Shown here piece after piece: positions 24,774 to 32,817 of a stretch of 57,604 nt of DNA. Both the position numbers and the translations under genes were made by a program. Origin of the DNA: Wenzhouxiangella sp. 15190 (GTDB lineage: Bacteria > Pseudomonadota > Gammaproteobacteria > Xanthomonadales > Wenzhouxiangellaceae); assembly GCF_003417465.1 (NCBI RefSeq), contig NZ_QVMV01000034.1, forward strand, positions 1 through 57,604, in the 5' to 3' direction. How positions within the stretch are numbered: position 1 is the first letter of the stretch; the number at the start of each line of letters is the position of its first letter. The notes below the pieces were generated by a model. That model saw only the letters and a list, made by a program, of their open reading frames with translations. It had not been told where the DNA came from and did not search any database.

Positions 24774-25670
24774 ATGAAATTGATGACGGACGGCCGCAAG
24801 CTGCTTCTCGCCGGCGTGGCACTGACAGCTTGCCTCGGCTTCGCTCTCAACGCCCAGGCGCAGACCTGTACAACCGGAAACTGGTTTGATGTGGAGGGCT
24901 CGCCGGCGGTTGGAAAGCAGGATGGTGACAATCGTCGTTATGGCGGTCCCTGCGGAATGCGGGTTCAGGTGGATGGAACTCCGCGTTACGTTGCGGATGA
25001 CAGCCCGGGCGATGAAGCAACATATATTTTGCGCTTCTATGTCTTTTTGGATGAAGCGGCCACCAACGATCCGATTGTCCTTTTTGCAGCCGACAACGAT
25101 TCGGGCGACACGGTATACGATGCAAGCGACAATCAGATCGAGATGATCTACGACGCCGATGACTCGTCGGGCGGCAGCATCATGCTGTCCGTACGAGAGC
25201 AAGATGGAACGACTTGGCAGAGCACTTCTGTGCCCGACGTCGGTTCAGGATGGCATTCCATTGAAGTGTCCTGGGCGCGGGATAGTTCGACGGATACAAT
25301 TCTTAATGTGGATGGTGGCAGCGATGTCCAATTGTCTGCGGACACAACTGGGATCGGCATTGAAAATGCATTTCTTGGCGTTTTGAATAGCGTGGGCTCA
25401 ACCGGGTTCATTGACTTTGATGACTTCGATTCGCGTCGTCAGGAGCGCCCAGGGCGATTGTGCCGCGGATTGACCGTGCCTGAGACGGAACGGGCTGCTC
25501 TGGATTTGGAAGACGTCAACAAAATTTTCGACGAGTTTGCGAGTGGAGGCTCCAGGCCGGTCGGAGGGCAGCCTGATTACAATGAGGACGGCGCTGTCGA
25601 CCTTGACGATGTGAATACCGTATTCAGCCGGTTTGCGGGCGGCAATGAAGATTGCGACCTGAATCGCTGA
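24774..25670 (+). CDS. Secreted protein with C-terminal dockerin-like domain
   Basis: A 298-residue exported protein with a signal peptide (residues 1-30, ending NAQAQ). The body (about 31-240) is acidic, Asp/Ser-rich and beta-predicted, perhaps a LamG/concanavalin-like domain (GWHSIEVSWARDSSTD); I do not recognise it with certainty. The last ~57 residues look like a type I dockerin. The second repeat has a full calcium loop, DYNEDGAVDLDDVNTVF. The first (LDLEDVNKIFDEF) keeps the helix but has lost the DxNxDG loop. Base composition is lower in GC than flanking genes. The next gene encodes a cohesin-like domain, the natural partner of a dockerin. Confidence 0.75.
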   Translation: MKLMTDGRKLLLAGVALTACLGFALNAQAQTCTTGNWFDVEGSPAVGKQDGDNRRYGGPCGMRVQVDGTPRYVADDSPGDEATYILRFYVFLDEAATNDPIVLFAADNDSGDTVYDASDNQIEMIYDADDSSGGSIMLSVREQDGTTWQSTSVPDVGSGWHSIEVSWARDSSTDTILNVDGGSDVQLSADTTGIGIENAFLGVLNSVGSTGFIDFDDFDSRRQERPGRLCRGLTVPETERAALDLEDVNKIFDEFASGGSRPVGGQPDYNEDGAVDLDDVNTVFSRFAGGNEDCDLNR

Positions 25671-25735
25671 TAAAGCAGATATAGCTCTCGCGGTATGAGT
25701 AGCAAGTTTTACAAAAATTAATCAGAGGACGAGTG

Positions 25736-27379
25736 ATGTATAAGTTCCAGAAGCATGTATTGGGTGGGCTCTTGTTGACCTTCGGTATGTCCATTGCCAA
25801 TGCTCAAACTTTCGATATAGATTCGGCCAGTGTCGAGGAAGGCACCACTGAAGCCACTGTAGAATGGTCATTTCTGCAGGAGGGCGGTGACATCCACGGG
25901 TTCGGAGTCGATATCATATTCGATGATTCTGTCATAACCCCCCAAACGACTGATGTGGGTGGCGTAGACGAGGTTGACGGTTGCCTTTCTAATGTCGAAG
26001 GTTCCAGTGATGAGCCCAGTCAAACTAACTGTGAACAGATTAACGCGACGACGATCAGGGTTACGCTGAATAACTTGGACCCAAGTGACGTGTTTCCTGA
26101 CTTTGCGCCAGGAGGGTCAATTACGTTTGACATCGCCGGAAGCGCCACTGCGGGTGACAGTAGCCCCCTTACGTTGTCGGTTGCCAGTGTTCAACCTACG
26201 GGCTCAAGTATCGCTACGAATGATGGCAGTGTATCCATTACGGCGGGTCCCTCCTCAGTTAACTATGAGCCAAACCCAGGTACATTGATTGACTTTGGTT
26301 CTGCAGAGCAGAACAGTGGTTCCTCAACCAGCAGTGTGCAGATCTGTAATGACGGTGGAACAGGCAGTGTCGTGAGTGTTACGGACGTGAGCATCTCCCC
26401 TGCGCAGTTCACCCAGGATGGCGGGTGCGACGGCGCCGCACTCGAGGCCGGCGCCACGGACTGCTGCACGATAGAAATGACCTTTGCACCGGATGACACC
26501 GGCAATTTCACGGGATCTCTGAGCGTCGAAACTGATGCTGAAGAGGGTGAGGGCACGAATGGCAATGCCAGCTTCGACTTGGAAGGCGAGGGCGTTGCCG
26601 GCCCTGCACCGGATATGAGTATCTCCCCGACTGAGTGGACGACGGACGCGAATCCGGGTGCGACAACCAGCCAGACCTTTACCGTTACCAACAACGGCGA
26701 AACGGATTCCGTAGCCGAAATGGGTGCCGCCAGTCTCGCTGATGGCAGCGAGTTCACGGTCACCGCGGACAATTGTGACGGTGCTTCGCTCAATGGGACT
26801 GACTCCTGCACCATCGATGTTGAATTCGCGCCTGGATCAGCGGGTGACTTTAGCGACACGCTCAATGTGCCGGCTACAGATACGGTGAACAACACGGACG
26901 TATCACAGTCGGCCAGCCTCAACGGTACGGGTAACGGCCCGATCTTTTCGTCCAATCCGGCACCCGGCACCGTTAGCCTCGGCCAGACTCCGCCCGGTGG
27001 CACGCTTGATCAGGACGTGGTTATCAGTAATGACGGCAACGAGGATCTCGACGCCAGCTGCGGTTCGTTGAACGACCCCGACGGCGTGTTCACGCTGACG
27101 CCGGATCCGGCGAACTTCGATGCAGACAACGGCAATGCCATCGCCTCTGGTGGAAGCGCCACCTTCAATGTGGCCTGCACCGTGCCAGACGTCAGCAGCT
27201 ATGAGGCCACCTTGCAGTGCAGCACCAACGAAGGTACTGAAGGGCAGGTCTACGACTACACCTTCCGCTGCACGGGCCGCCCGCTGGTCATCCCGACCAT
27301 GCAGCCCTGGGGCCTGGTTGTCCTGACCATGCTCATGTTGATGGTCGGTGGTCTGAGCATCCGCTACTTCCGGGTCTGA
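25736..27379 (+). CDS. Cohesin-like, choice-of-anchor-D repeat surface protein with IPTM sorting tail
   Basis: A 547-residue exported protein. The signal peptide ends IANAQ (about residue 24). Residues about 25-165 look like a cohesin-type jelly roll (GFGVDIIFDDSVITPQ, then GSITFDIAGSA and SPLTLSVAS). About 170-510 hold three ASH/choice-of-anchor-D Ig-like repeats, each with CTIDVEFAPGSAG-type strands and paired cysteines. The C-terminus is a sorting signal of the IPTL-CTERM kind: IPTMQPWG, a hydrophobic helix, then RYFRV. This would anchor it in the envelope for processing by a dedicated sortase-like system. ATG 25736 follows AGAGGA; GTG 25733 directly precedes it. Fairly low GC. Confidence 0.8.
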   Translation: MYKFQKHVLGGLLLTFGMSIANAQTFDIDSASVEEGTTEATVEWSFLQEGGDIHGFGVDIIFDDSVITPQTTDVGGVDEVDGCLSNVEGSSDEPSQTNCEQINATTIRVTLNNLDPSDVFPDFAPGGSITFDIAGSATAGDSSPLTLSVASVQPTGSSIATNDGSVSITAGPSSVNYEPNPGTLIDFGSAEQNSGSSTSSVQICNDGGTGSVVSVTDVSISPAQFTQDGGCDGAALEAGATDCCTIEMTFAPDDTGNFTGSLSVETDAEEGEGTNGNASFDLEGEGVAGPAPDMSISPTEWTTDANPGATTSQTFTVTNNGETDSVAEMGAASLADGSEFTVTADNCDGASLNGTDSCTIDVEFAPGSAGDFSDTLNVPATDTVNNTDVSQSASLNGTGNGPIFSSNPAPGTVSLGQTPPGGTLDQDVVISNDGNEDLDASCGSLNDPDGVFTLTPDPANFDADNGNAIASGGSATFNVACTVPDVSSYEATLQCSTNEGTEGQVYDYTFRCTGRPLVIPTMQPWGLVVLTMLMLMVGGLSIRYFRV

Positions 27380-27437
27380 TCGCCTGACCCGACGGTTCGC
27401 TGCGCCACCGGCGTAGCGGCCGATGAAAGACCCTGAA

Positions 27438-27467
27438 GCCGCCGGAGTCCGCTCCGGCGGCTTTTTT
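27438..27467 (+). terminator. Rho-independent terminator after the cohesin-like gene
   Basis: A 10-bp stem GCCGCCGGAG/CTCCGGCGGC with loop TCCG and six T. It isolates the secreted pair from the following two-component genes. Confidence 0.95.
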
Positions 27468-27526
27468 GTTACCGGTCATGACGACTGGCCCATGTTCGCG
27501 GCCGGCTTACGGTTTAGAATCGCGTC

Positions 27527-28711
27527 ATGACCCTGCAACGTCTCGTGGACCGACTCGGCTCCCTGGCGGAGATCCGCACCATCGACTGGCTTCGCTATGT
27601 CGGTGTGCTGGTCTGGCTGCTGACGGCGCTGCCGTTGATTGTGCTGCCGTGGCTGTTGCCGGAAACGCCTGAAACCGGCCGCATCGTCGGTTGGTGGTCG
27701 GCCGCGCTGCTTTTCCTGCTGGTGCTGTGGCACCCGGTGGTCGGTGGCCAGCGAACGGCGCCGTTCTGGAAGCGCGTGACGGTCATGCTGATCCTCTCGA
27801 TTTCGGCCTTCGGCGTCACCCATTTCACGCATACGGGCCTGGGTAGCCTGCTGGCCATGCTGGTCGCCGCCCTGTTGCCGTGGATCCTGCCGCTGCTCGT
27901 CGGGATGGTCTGGGTGGTTTGCCTGGCGTTGGCTTTCAGCGTGTGGATCGTGTTCAGTCCGGAGGGGAGTTGGCTGCTTCTTCTTGTCTACCTGTTGATG
28001 AACCTGGGATTGACTTCGTTTCCTTTCATCGCTTCCCTGCTTGCGCTCAAGCAGATGCAGGCGCGGGCCGAGCTGCGCCGGGTCAACTCGGAGCTGCTGG
28101 CGACGCAGTCCCTGCTGACCGAAAACACCCGAATCGCCGAGCGGGTCCGTATTTCACGCGAACTGCATGACCTGGTGGGGCACCACCTGACGGCATTGAC
28201 GCTGAACCTGGAAGTGGCAAGTCATACGAGCGAAGGCAAGCCGCGCGAACACGTCGACCAGGCCGCCTCCATTGCGCGACTGCTGCTGGCCGACGTGCGG
28301 GAAGTGGTGAGCGACATGCGGCGAGACGACGAAGTCGATTTCAAGCATGCGCTGGAGACGCTGGCCGCGGGCGTGCCCGATCTGGATATCCACCTGGACA
28401 TACCGCCAGACCTGGCGCAGACCGACCCGAAGCGTGCGCAGATCCTGCTGCGCTGTGCCCAGGAACTGATCACCAATACCGTTCGGCATGCGCGGGCCGG
28501 CAATCTCTGGATCAGCCTTTCGGGCAATGATGAGGGCCTTGTGCTCAAAGTCCGCGACGATGGTTGCGGTACGCCGAACCTGGTACCCGGCAATGGTATC
28601 GGCGGTATGCGAGAGCGCTTGCGCGAACTCGGCGGCCGGCTGGACATCGCCACCCGCCCGGGCGCAGGCTTCCAGGTCAAGGCATGGTTACCCATGGAGC
28701 AATCATCATGA
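27527..28711 (+). CDS. NarL-type sensor histidine kinase (HisKA_3)
   Basis: A 394-residue membrane kinase. About five to six hydrophobic helices (residues 20-175) lie without a large extracellular domain, suggesting an intramembrane-sensing or DesK-like input. The dimerisation/phosphoacceptor motif is ISRELHDLVGHHLTAL with His214. The ATPase region has the N-box ELITNTVRHARAG, then DDGCGTPN and GNGIGGMRERLRELGG. The TGA overlaps the response-regulator ATG (ATGA). The signal is not identifiable. Confidence 0.93.
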   Translation: MTLQRLVDRLGSLAEIRTIDWLRYVGVLVWLLTALPLIVLPWLLPETPETGRIVGWWSAALLFLLVLWHPVVGGQRTAPFWKRVTVMLILSISAFGVTHFTHTGLGSLLAMLVAALLPWILPLLVGMVWVVCLALAFSVWIVFSPEGSWLLLLVYLLMNLGLTSFPFIASLLALKQMQARAELRRVNSELLATQSLLTENTRIAERVRISRELHDLVGHHLTALTLNLEVASHTSEGKPREHVDQAASIARLLLADVREVVSDMRRDDEVDFKHALETLAAGVPDLDIHLDIPPDLAQTDPKRAQILLRCAQELITNTVRHARAGNLWISLSGNDEGLVLKVRDDGCGTPNLVPGNGIGGMRERLRELGGRLDIATRPGAGFQVKAWLPMEQSS

Positions 28712-29349
28712 TTCGAGTCATGCTGGTCGACGACCAGACCCTGGTCAGGCAGGGCGTTCGCTCTCTACTCGAGCTGGCCGAGGATATTGAAGTGGCCGGC
28801 GAGGCTCCCGACGGCCAGACCGCCATCGAGCGCATTCCCGAGATCCAGCCGCATGTGCTGTTGCTCGATATGCGAATGCCGGGAAAGAACGGTCTGGATG
28901 TCATGGAGGAACTGCAGGAGCGGGGCGAGTTGCCTCCGACGATCATTCTCACCACCTTTGACGACGACGATCTGCTGCTCGCCGGCATCAGGGCAGGGGC
29001 CAAGGGGTATCTGCTCAAGGACGTCGCCCTCGAGGAGTTGATTTCAGCGGTTCGGGCCGTAGCGGACGGCCAGACACTGGTCAAGCCGGCGATCACCGAG
29101 CGGCTCATGGAAGGCCTGGGCAAGATGCGCACGGACTTCAGCAGTCTTCCGCAGCCCGATCCACTGACGGCTCGCGAAACGGAAATCCTGCGCCTGATGG
29201 CCGGCGGCTATTCCAATAAGGAGATCGCCGGCGCCCTCAACGTGGCCGAGGGCACGGTCAAGAACCACGTTTCCAATATTCTCTCCAAAATGGGGGTTCG
29301 AGACCGCACCCGCGCGGTGCTCAAGGCGCTGGAAGGTGGCCTCATCTAG
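28708..29349 (+). CDS. NarL/FixJ-type response regulator
   Basis: A 213-residue regulator. The receiver domain has acidic pocket Asp8/Asp9, phosphoacceptor Asp54 (LLLDMRMPG) and Lys in YLLKDV. A LuxR-type HTH occupies about residues 148-210 (LTARETEILRLMAGGYSNKE, then AEGTVKNHVSNILSKMG). Partner of the preceding kinase by overlap. Target genes are unknown; the divergent or neighbouring secreted pair is one possibility only by position. A MITE-like repeat starts 13 bases after the stop. Confidence 0.95.
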   Translation: MIRVMLVDDQTLVRQGVRSLLELAEDIEVAGEAPDGQTAIERIPEIQPHVLLLDMRMPGKNGLDVMEELQERGELPPTIILTTFDDDDLLLAGIRAGAKGYLLKDVALEELISAVRAVADGQTLVKPAITERLMEGLGKMRTDFSSLPQPDPLTARETEILRLMAGGYSNKEIAGALNVAEGTVKNHVSNILSKMGVRDRTRAVLKALEGGLI

Positions 29350-29362
29350 CTGTCTGCAAAGT

Positions 29363-29557
29363 GTCGCCCCGGAAGCCGCGTAGCGCAGGCCATAGAGGAA
29401 GGCCGGTTTTCGCCGTCAGGCGAAAGAAGGGCTTCCGGAATGCCGTTAGCGCGTGGTTATCCGGGGCCTCGCACACTTCCGGGGGCATTGAGCTGGCCCG
29501 TGCCGGACTGGCAATTGCGAGGTCCCGGCTCTTCGCTGACGCTCAGGCCGGGACGAC
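29363..29557. repeat. MITE-like dispersed repeat, copy A2 (long form)
   Basis: Starts GTCGCCCCGGAAGCCGCG and ends GGCCGGGACGAC. It is the longest copy, about 195 bases, and carries an extra hairpin (TTTTCGCCGTCAGGCGAAA). It shares the tract GCGTAGCGCAGGC.AT.GAGG with copy A1. It lies just upstream of the M28 peptidase gene. Confidence 0.8.
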
Positions 29558-29642
29558 AGCTCCTCCCACATCGGGATTATTCGGGGCATCGAATGCAGGG
29601 GAGCCTGCTAGAATCAGGGTTTTGCCACGGAGCTCGATTCCC

Positions 29643-31376
29643 ATGACTCGCCTGCTGACCGTTTTTCTTGTTCTGCTTCTGGCCGCCTGTGGTGGCCAAT
29701 CCCCTTCCGAATCCGTCGACGAATCCGCCGGCGATGAATCGACCCCATCCGGTGAGGCCCAATCCGACACGGCGCAGGCCGACGAGGCGGAAGAATTGCT
29801 CCCCGAAGTGCCGGGTGACGGCGTGGACTCCGAACGCTACGCCGAGCACGTCTCGACCCTGGCCTCCGACGCGTTCCAGGGCCGTGCCCCGGGCACGCGC
29901 GGTGGCCGCATGACCATCGATTATCTGGTGCGTGAATTCAGCGAACTGGGGCTCAAGCCCGGCTACGGCGACAGCTACCTGCAGCCGGTGCCCATGATCG
30001 AACTGACCAACGCCGAGCGCAGTGACATCTCGGTCGAACTGGGCGAGGAGAGCATGACCCTGACTTACCCGGAGCAGATGGTGATCAATTCGCGCCGACT
30101 GGGTGACGAGCCGCACGCGGTCGAGGATTCCGAGATCGTTTTCGTCGGTTACGGCATCGTCGCGCCGGAGTATGACTGGAACGACTACGCCGGCCTCGAC
30201 GTGGAGGGCAAGACCGTGGTGATGCTGGTCAACGATCCCGGTTTTGCCACGGGTGATGAGGAGCTGTTCAACGGTCGCGCCATGACCTACTACGGTCGCT
30301 GGACCTACAAGTATGAAGAGGCCGCCCGACAGGGCGCGGCCGCCGCGCTGGTCGTGCACGAAACCGAGCCGGCCAGCTATCCCTGGGAGGTCGTGATCAA
30401 TTCCTGGTCGGGTGCTGAGTTCGTCCTGGCCAGCGACGAGTCCGCCCCGCGGGTCGATCTCGAGGGCTGGCTGACCGTCGATGCCGCGCGCGATCTTTTC
30501 GCCGCGGCCGGCCTTGACTACGAGGCGCAAAAGGAGCGCGCCAGGCAGCCCGGGTTCGAGTGGGTGAGTCTCGATGCAACGGCTTCTGCGCAGGTCCGAA
30601 ACGATCTACGCCGTGGCACGTCCTACAACGTGCTTGCCGAAATACCCGGTACCGAGCGCCCGGACGAGGCTGTGATCTACATGGCTCACTGGGACCACCT
30701 CGGGCGTAACATGGCTCGTTCGGGCACCGAGGGTATCTACAACGGTGCCGTCGACAATGCCTCCGGTACCGCCGGGCTGCTCGAACTGGCGCGCCTCAAC
30801 GCGCAGGCGGGACCGGCCGAGCGAACACAACTGTTTGCCGCCGTCACGCTGGAGGAATACGGATTGCTGGGTTCGCGCCACTATGCAAACGACCCCGTGT
30901 ACGCCCCGGGCGATACGGCCGCGGCCATCAACATGGATGCCATGACCGTGCTCGGGCCCACCAATGATGTCACGGTCATCGGTTACGGGTCGTCCGAGCT
31001 GGAGGAAATCCTGGCCGAGGCTGCCGAGCGCCAGGGCCGCCACATCGAGCAGGAACCCAGCCCGGAAGCCGGCTACTACTACCGCTCCGACCACTTCAAC
31101 CTGGCCAAGATCGGTATCCCGGCGTTGTATGCCAAGGGCGGCGTGGATCATCGCGAGGAAGGGCGTGAGTACGGCCTGGAATGGCAGGCCGACTATCGAG
31201 CCAACCGCTACCACAAGACGGCCGATACCTATAGCGAGGACTGGGATTTGCGCGGGGTGGCCGAGGACGTGGAACTGCTCTACACGGTGGGCCGTTCAGT
31301 CGCCGACAGCGATCGCTGGCCTGAGTGGTACGAGGGCAACGAGTTCAAGGCGATTCGGGAAGAGAGCCGCAAGTAG
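29643..31376 (+). CDS. M28 family zinc aminopeptidase lipoprotein with PA domain
   Basis: A 577-residue lipoprotein (lipobox LAAC, Cys17). A Ser/Glu/Asp-rich linker of about 40 residues is followed by a PA (protease-associated) region (about 160-290, IVFVGYGIVAPEYDW). The M28 catalytic domain has ligands His in AHWDHLG, Asp in VDNASG, Glu-Glu in TLEEYGLLGS, Asp in NMDAM and His in RYHKTADTY. All metal residues are present, so it should be an active exopeptidase on the periplasmic or outer face. ATG 29643 is chosen; the frame continues upstream through repeat A2, which is not real coding sequence. Confidence 0.93.
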   Translation: MTRLLTVFLVLLLAACGGQSPSESVDESAGDESTPSGEAQSDTAQADEAEELLPEVPGDGVDSERYAEHVSTLASDAFQGRAPGTRGGRMTIDYLVREFSELGLKPGYGDSYLQPVPMIELTNAERSDISVELGEESMTLTYPEQMVINSRRLGDEPHAVEDSEIVFVGYGIVAPEYDWNDYAGLDVEGKTVVMLVNDPGFATGDEELFNGRAMTYYGRWTYKYEEAARQGAAAALVVHETEPASYPWEVVINSWSGAEFVLASDESAPRVDLEGWLTVDAARDLFAAAGLDYEAQKERARQPGFEWVSLDATASAQVRNDLRRGTSYNVLAEIPGTERPDEAVIYMAHWDHLGRNMARSGTEGIYNGAVDNASGTAGLLELARLNAQAGPAERTQLFAAVTLEEYGLLGSRHYANDPVYAPGDTAAAINMDAMTVLGPTNDVTVIGYGSSELEEILAEAAERQGRHIEQEPSPEAGYYYRSDHFNLAKIGIPALYAKGGVDHREEGREYGLEWQADYRANRYHKTADTYSEDWDLRGVAEDVELLYTVGRSVADSDRWPEWYEGNEFKAIREESRK

Positions 31377-31420
31377 CACACGACATGATCCGCCAAGGGC
31401 GAGCCGGCGGCTGGCACCCG

Positions 31421-31518
31421 GACAATTCGTTCTGTCGTTAAATCGTTTCGTCGTTCCGGCATCTGCACTGCGGATGCCGGAACGGAATAACGATTGCACG
31501 AATCAACGAAAAGACGAA
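31421..31518. repeat. Octamer-type inverted repeat element (TCGTTNNN family) with central stem
   Basis: The left arm has four consecutive 8-base units (TCGTTCTG, TCGTTAAA, TCGTTTCG, TCGTTCCG). Read on the other strand, the right arm has TCGTCTTT, TCGTTGAT, TCGTGCAA and TCGTTATT. The core is a perfect 12-bp stem (31452-31463 with 31473-31484) and a 9-base loop. It sits between convergent genes and may also act as a transcription barrier. Confidence 0.8.
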
Positions 31519-31525
31519 AAAAGCC

Positions 31526-31822
31526 CTATGCCCGCCCGACGTCTGAATCCTGCGGCGAGTGCAGGTATTCGCTCTCCTCGGCCGACTGCATGACCTGGTC
31601 GATCAGCTCCTCGACGCGCTCGCGCGCGGTGGTCAGGTCGTCGTCGGATGGCACCGGCGCCTCGGGCTGGTGGGAATAAAGCCAGAAGTGAACGGCACCG
31701 GCGATCAGGCCGTCAGCCAGCGCCCACGGATCGACGTCCGGATTGTCGGCGGCAAGCCGGTTGCCGAGGTCGACTACGGCGTCGGCGGCTTCGTCGAACA
31801 GCCTGTCGTCATTGTTGGACAT
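31526..31822 (-). CDS. Small acidic protein of unknown function
   Basis: A 98-residue, strongly acidic protein with ATG at 31822. It is predicted mainly helical (RLFDEAADAVVDLGNRLAAD, then a second helical stretch after AVHFWLYSHQPE). No signal peptide, Cys cluster or known motif is seen. It lies 23 bases downstream of the patatin gene on the same strand, so it is probably co-transcribed. The codon pattern and ribosome-binding context (GGAGAATG upstream) support a real gene. Confidence 0.65.
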   Translation of the reverse strand: MSNNDDRLFDEAADAVVDLGNRLAADNPDVDPWALADGLIAGAVHFWLYSHQPEAPVPSDDDLTTARERVEELIDQVMQSAEESEYLHSPQDSDVGRA

Positions 31823-31845
31823 CGGTCATTCTCCGGTTTCAATTG

Positions 31846-32772
31846 TTACGGTCTGTCGATGTGGCGCAGCCGTTCCATGTCGGTCGAGGCGAGCGCTTCG
31901 TTGGCCAGCTTCTCTCCCAGGGCGATCACCTCGGAGGCACGGTGGAACTCGTGCACGAAGCAGGTGTTCTTGGGAACGCTGACCATGATATCCGAGCGGA
32001 AGATGGCCATGTGGTGCCGCGCGATGGCCGCCTCCATCGTGTCGAGCGCGCGCATCATCACGGCCATCAGGCCGGGCCGCTCGTCCTTTTCGCTCGGGTT
32101 GTTGTCTCGCCAGCCGTTCATGAACTCCCGGACCCGTCTGAGCATGCTGTCGTCATCGTCGGTTTCCTCCCGCTGCTTTTCCAGCGGCGGGGGGTGGACG
32201 GCCGGCGCGTTGACGTCGACGACCACGACCAGGTCGCTGATAGCGCGCAAGGTCGGTGCGATGGGAACCGGATTGAGAATGCCGCCGTCGATCAGCGTGC
32301 GGCCGCGGTACTCGTGCGGCGTGAAAACGCCGGGAATCGCAATGGAAGCGCGAATGGCGTCGAACAGCGGTCCCCGGTCCAGCCAGACCTCACGGCCCTG
32401 GTCGAGATCCACGGCAACGGCCGTGAACTCCGTGTCCAGATCCTCGATGTCGTAGCGGCCGATCAGGTCGGCCAGCTTGTTGATGATCTTGCGGCCGCGA
32501 ATCAGGCCGCCACCGGAAAAGCTCCAGTCGACCAGCGCCAGCACGTCGGACTGTTCGAGCTGGCACACCCATTCCTCGTAGGCATCGAGTCGCCCGGCAG
32601 CATGAATGCCGCCGATCACGGCGCCCATCGAGGAGCCGGCGATATGGCGGATTTCCAGGCCGGCCTTTTCCAGCGCATGAATCACGCCGATGTGGGCCAG
32701 GCCGCGGGCGCCGCCCGAGCCCAGCACCAGCGATACGCTGTGGCCGGCTAACGACTTTCTGTTGGTAGTCAT
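31846..32772 (-). CDS. Patatin-like phospholipase (RssA/YchK type)
   Basis: A 308-residue serine lipase of the patatin family. The oxyanion-hole glycines are in GSGGARGLAH (from residue 18), the nucleophile is Ser48 in GSSMG and the dyad Asp is in DGGILNPVP. No signal peptide is present, so it is cytoplasmic or membrane-associated. Bacterial RssA-like members hydrolyse phospholipids or lysophospholipids; the physiological substrate is mostly unknown. It lies 45 bases downstream of pncB on the same strand. Confidence 0.9.
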   Translation of the reverse strand: MTTNRKSLAGHSVSLVLGSGGARGLAHIGVIHALEKAGLEIRHIAGSSMGAVIGGIHAAGRLDAYEEWVCQLEQSDVLALVDWSFSGGGLIRGRKIINKLADLIGRYDIEDLDTEFTAVAVDLDQGREVWLDRGPLFDAIRASIAIPGVFTPHEYRGRTLIDGGILNPVPIAPTLRAISDLVVVVDVNAPAVHPPPLEKQREETDDDDSMLRRVREFMNGWRDNNPSEKDERPGLMAVMMRALDTMEAAIARHHMAIFRSDIMVSVPKNTCFVHEFHRASEVIALGEKLANEALASTDMERLRHIDRP

Positions 32773-32817
32773 CGATTGAATTCTAGCGCATCGCCGTTCG
32801 TCTGGACGCTTTCGTAA

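Noticed and set aside
29361-29642. In-frame upstream extension of the M28 peptidase
   Set aside because: The stretch is repeat A2; the lipoprotein signal peptide begins at 29643.
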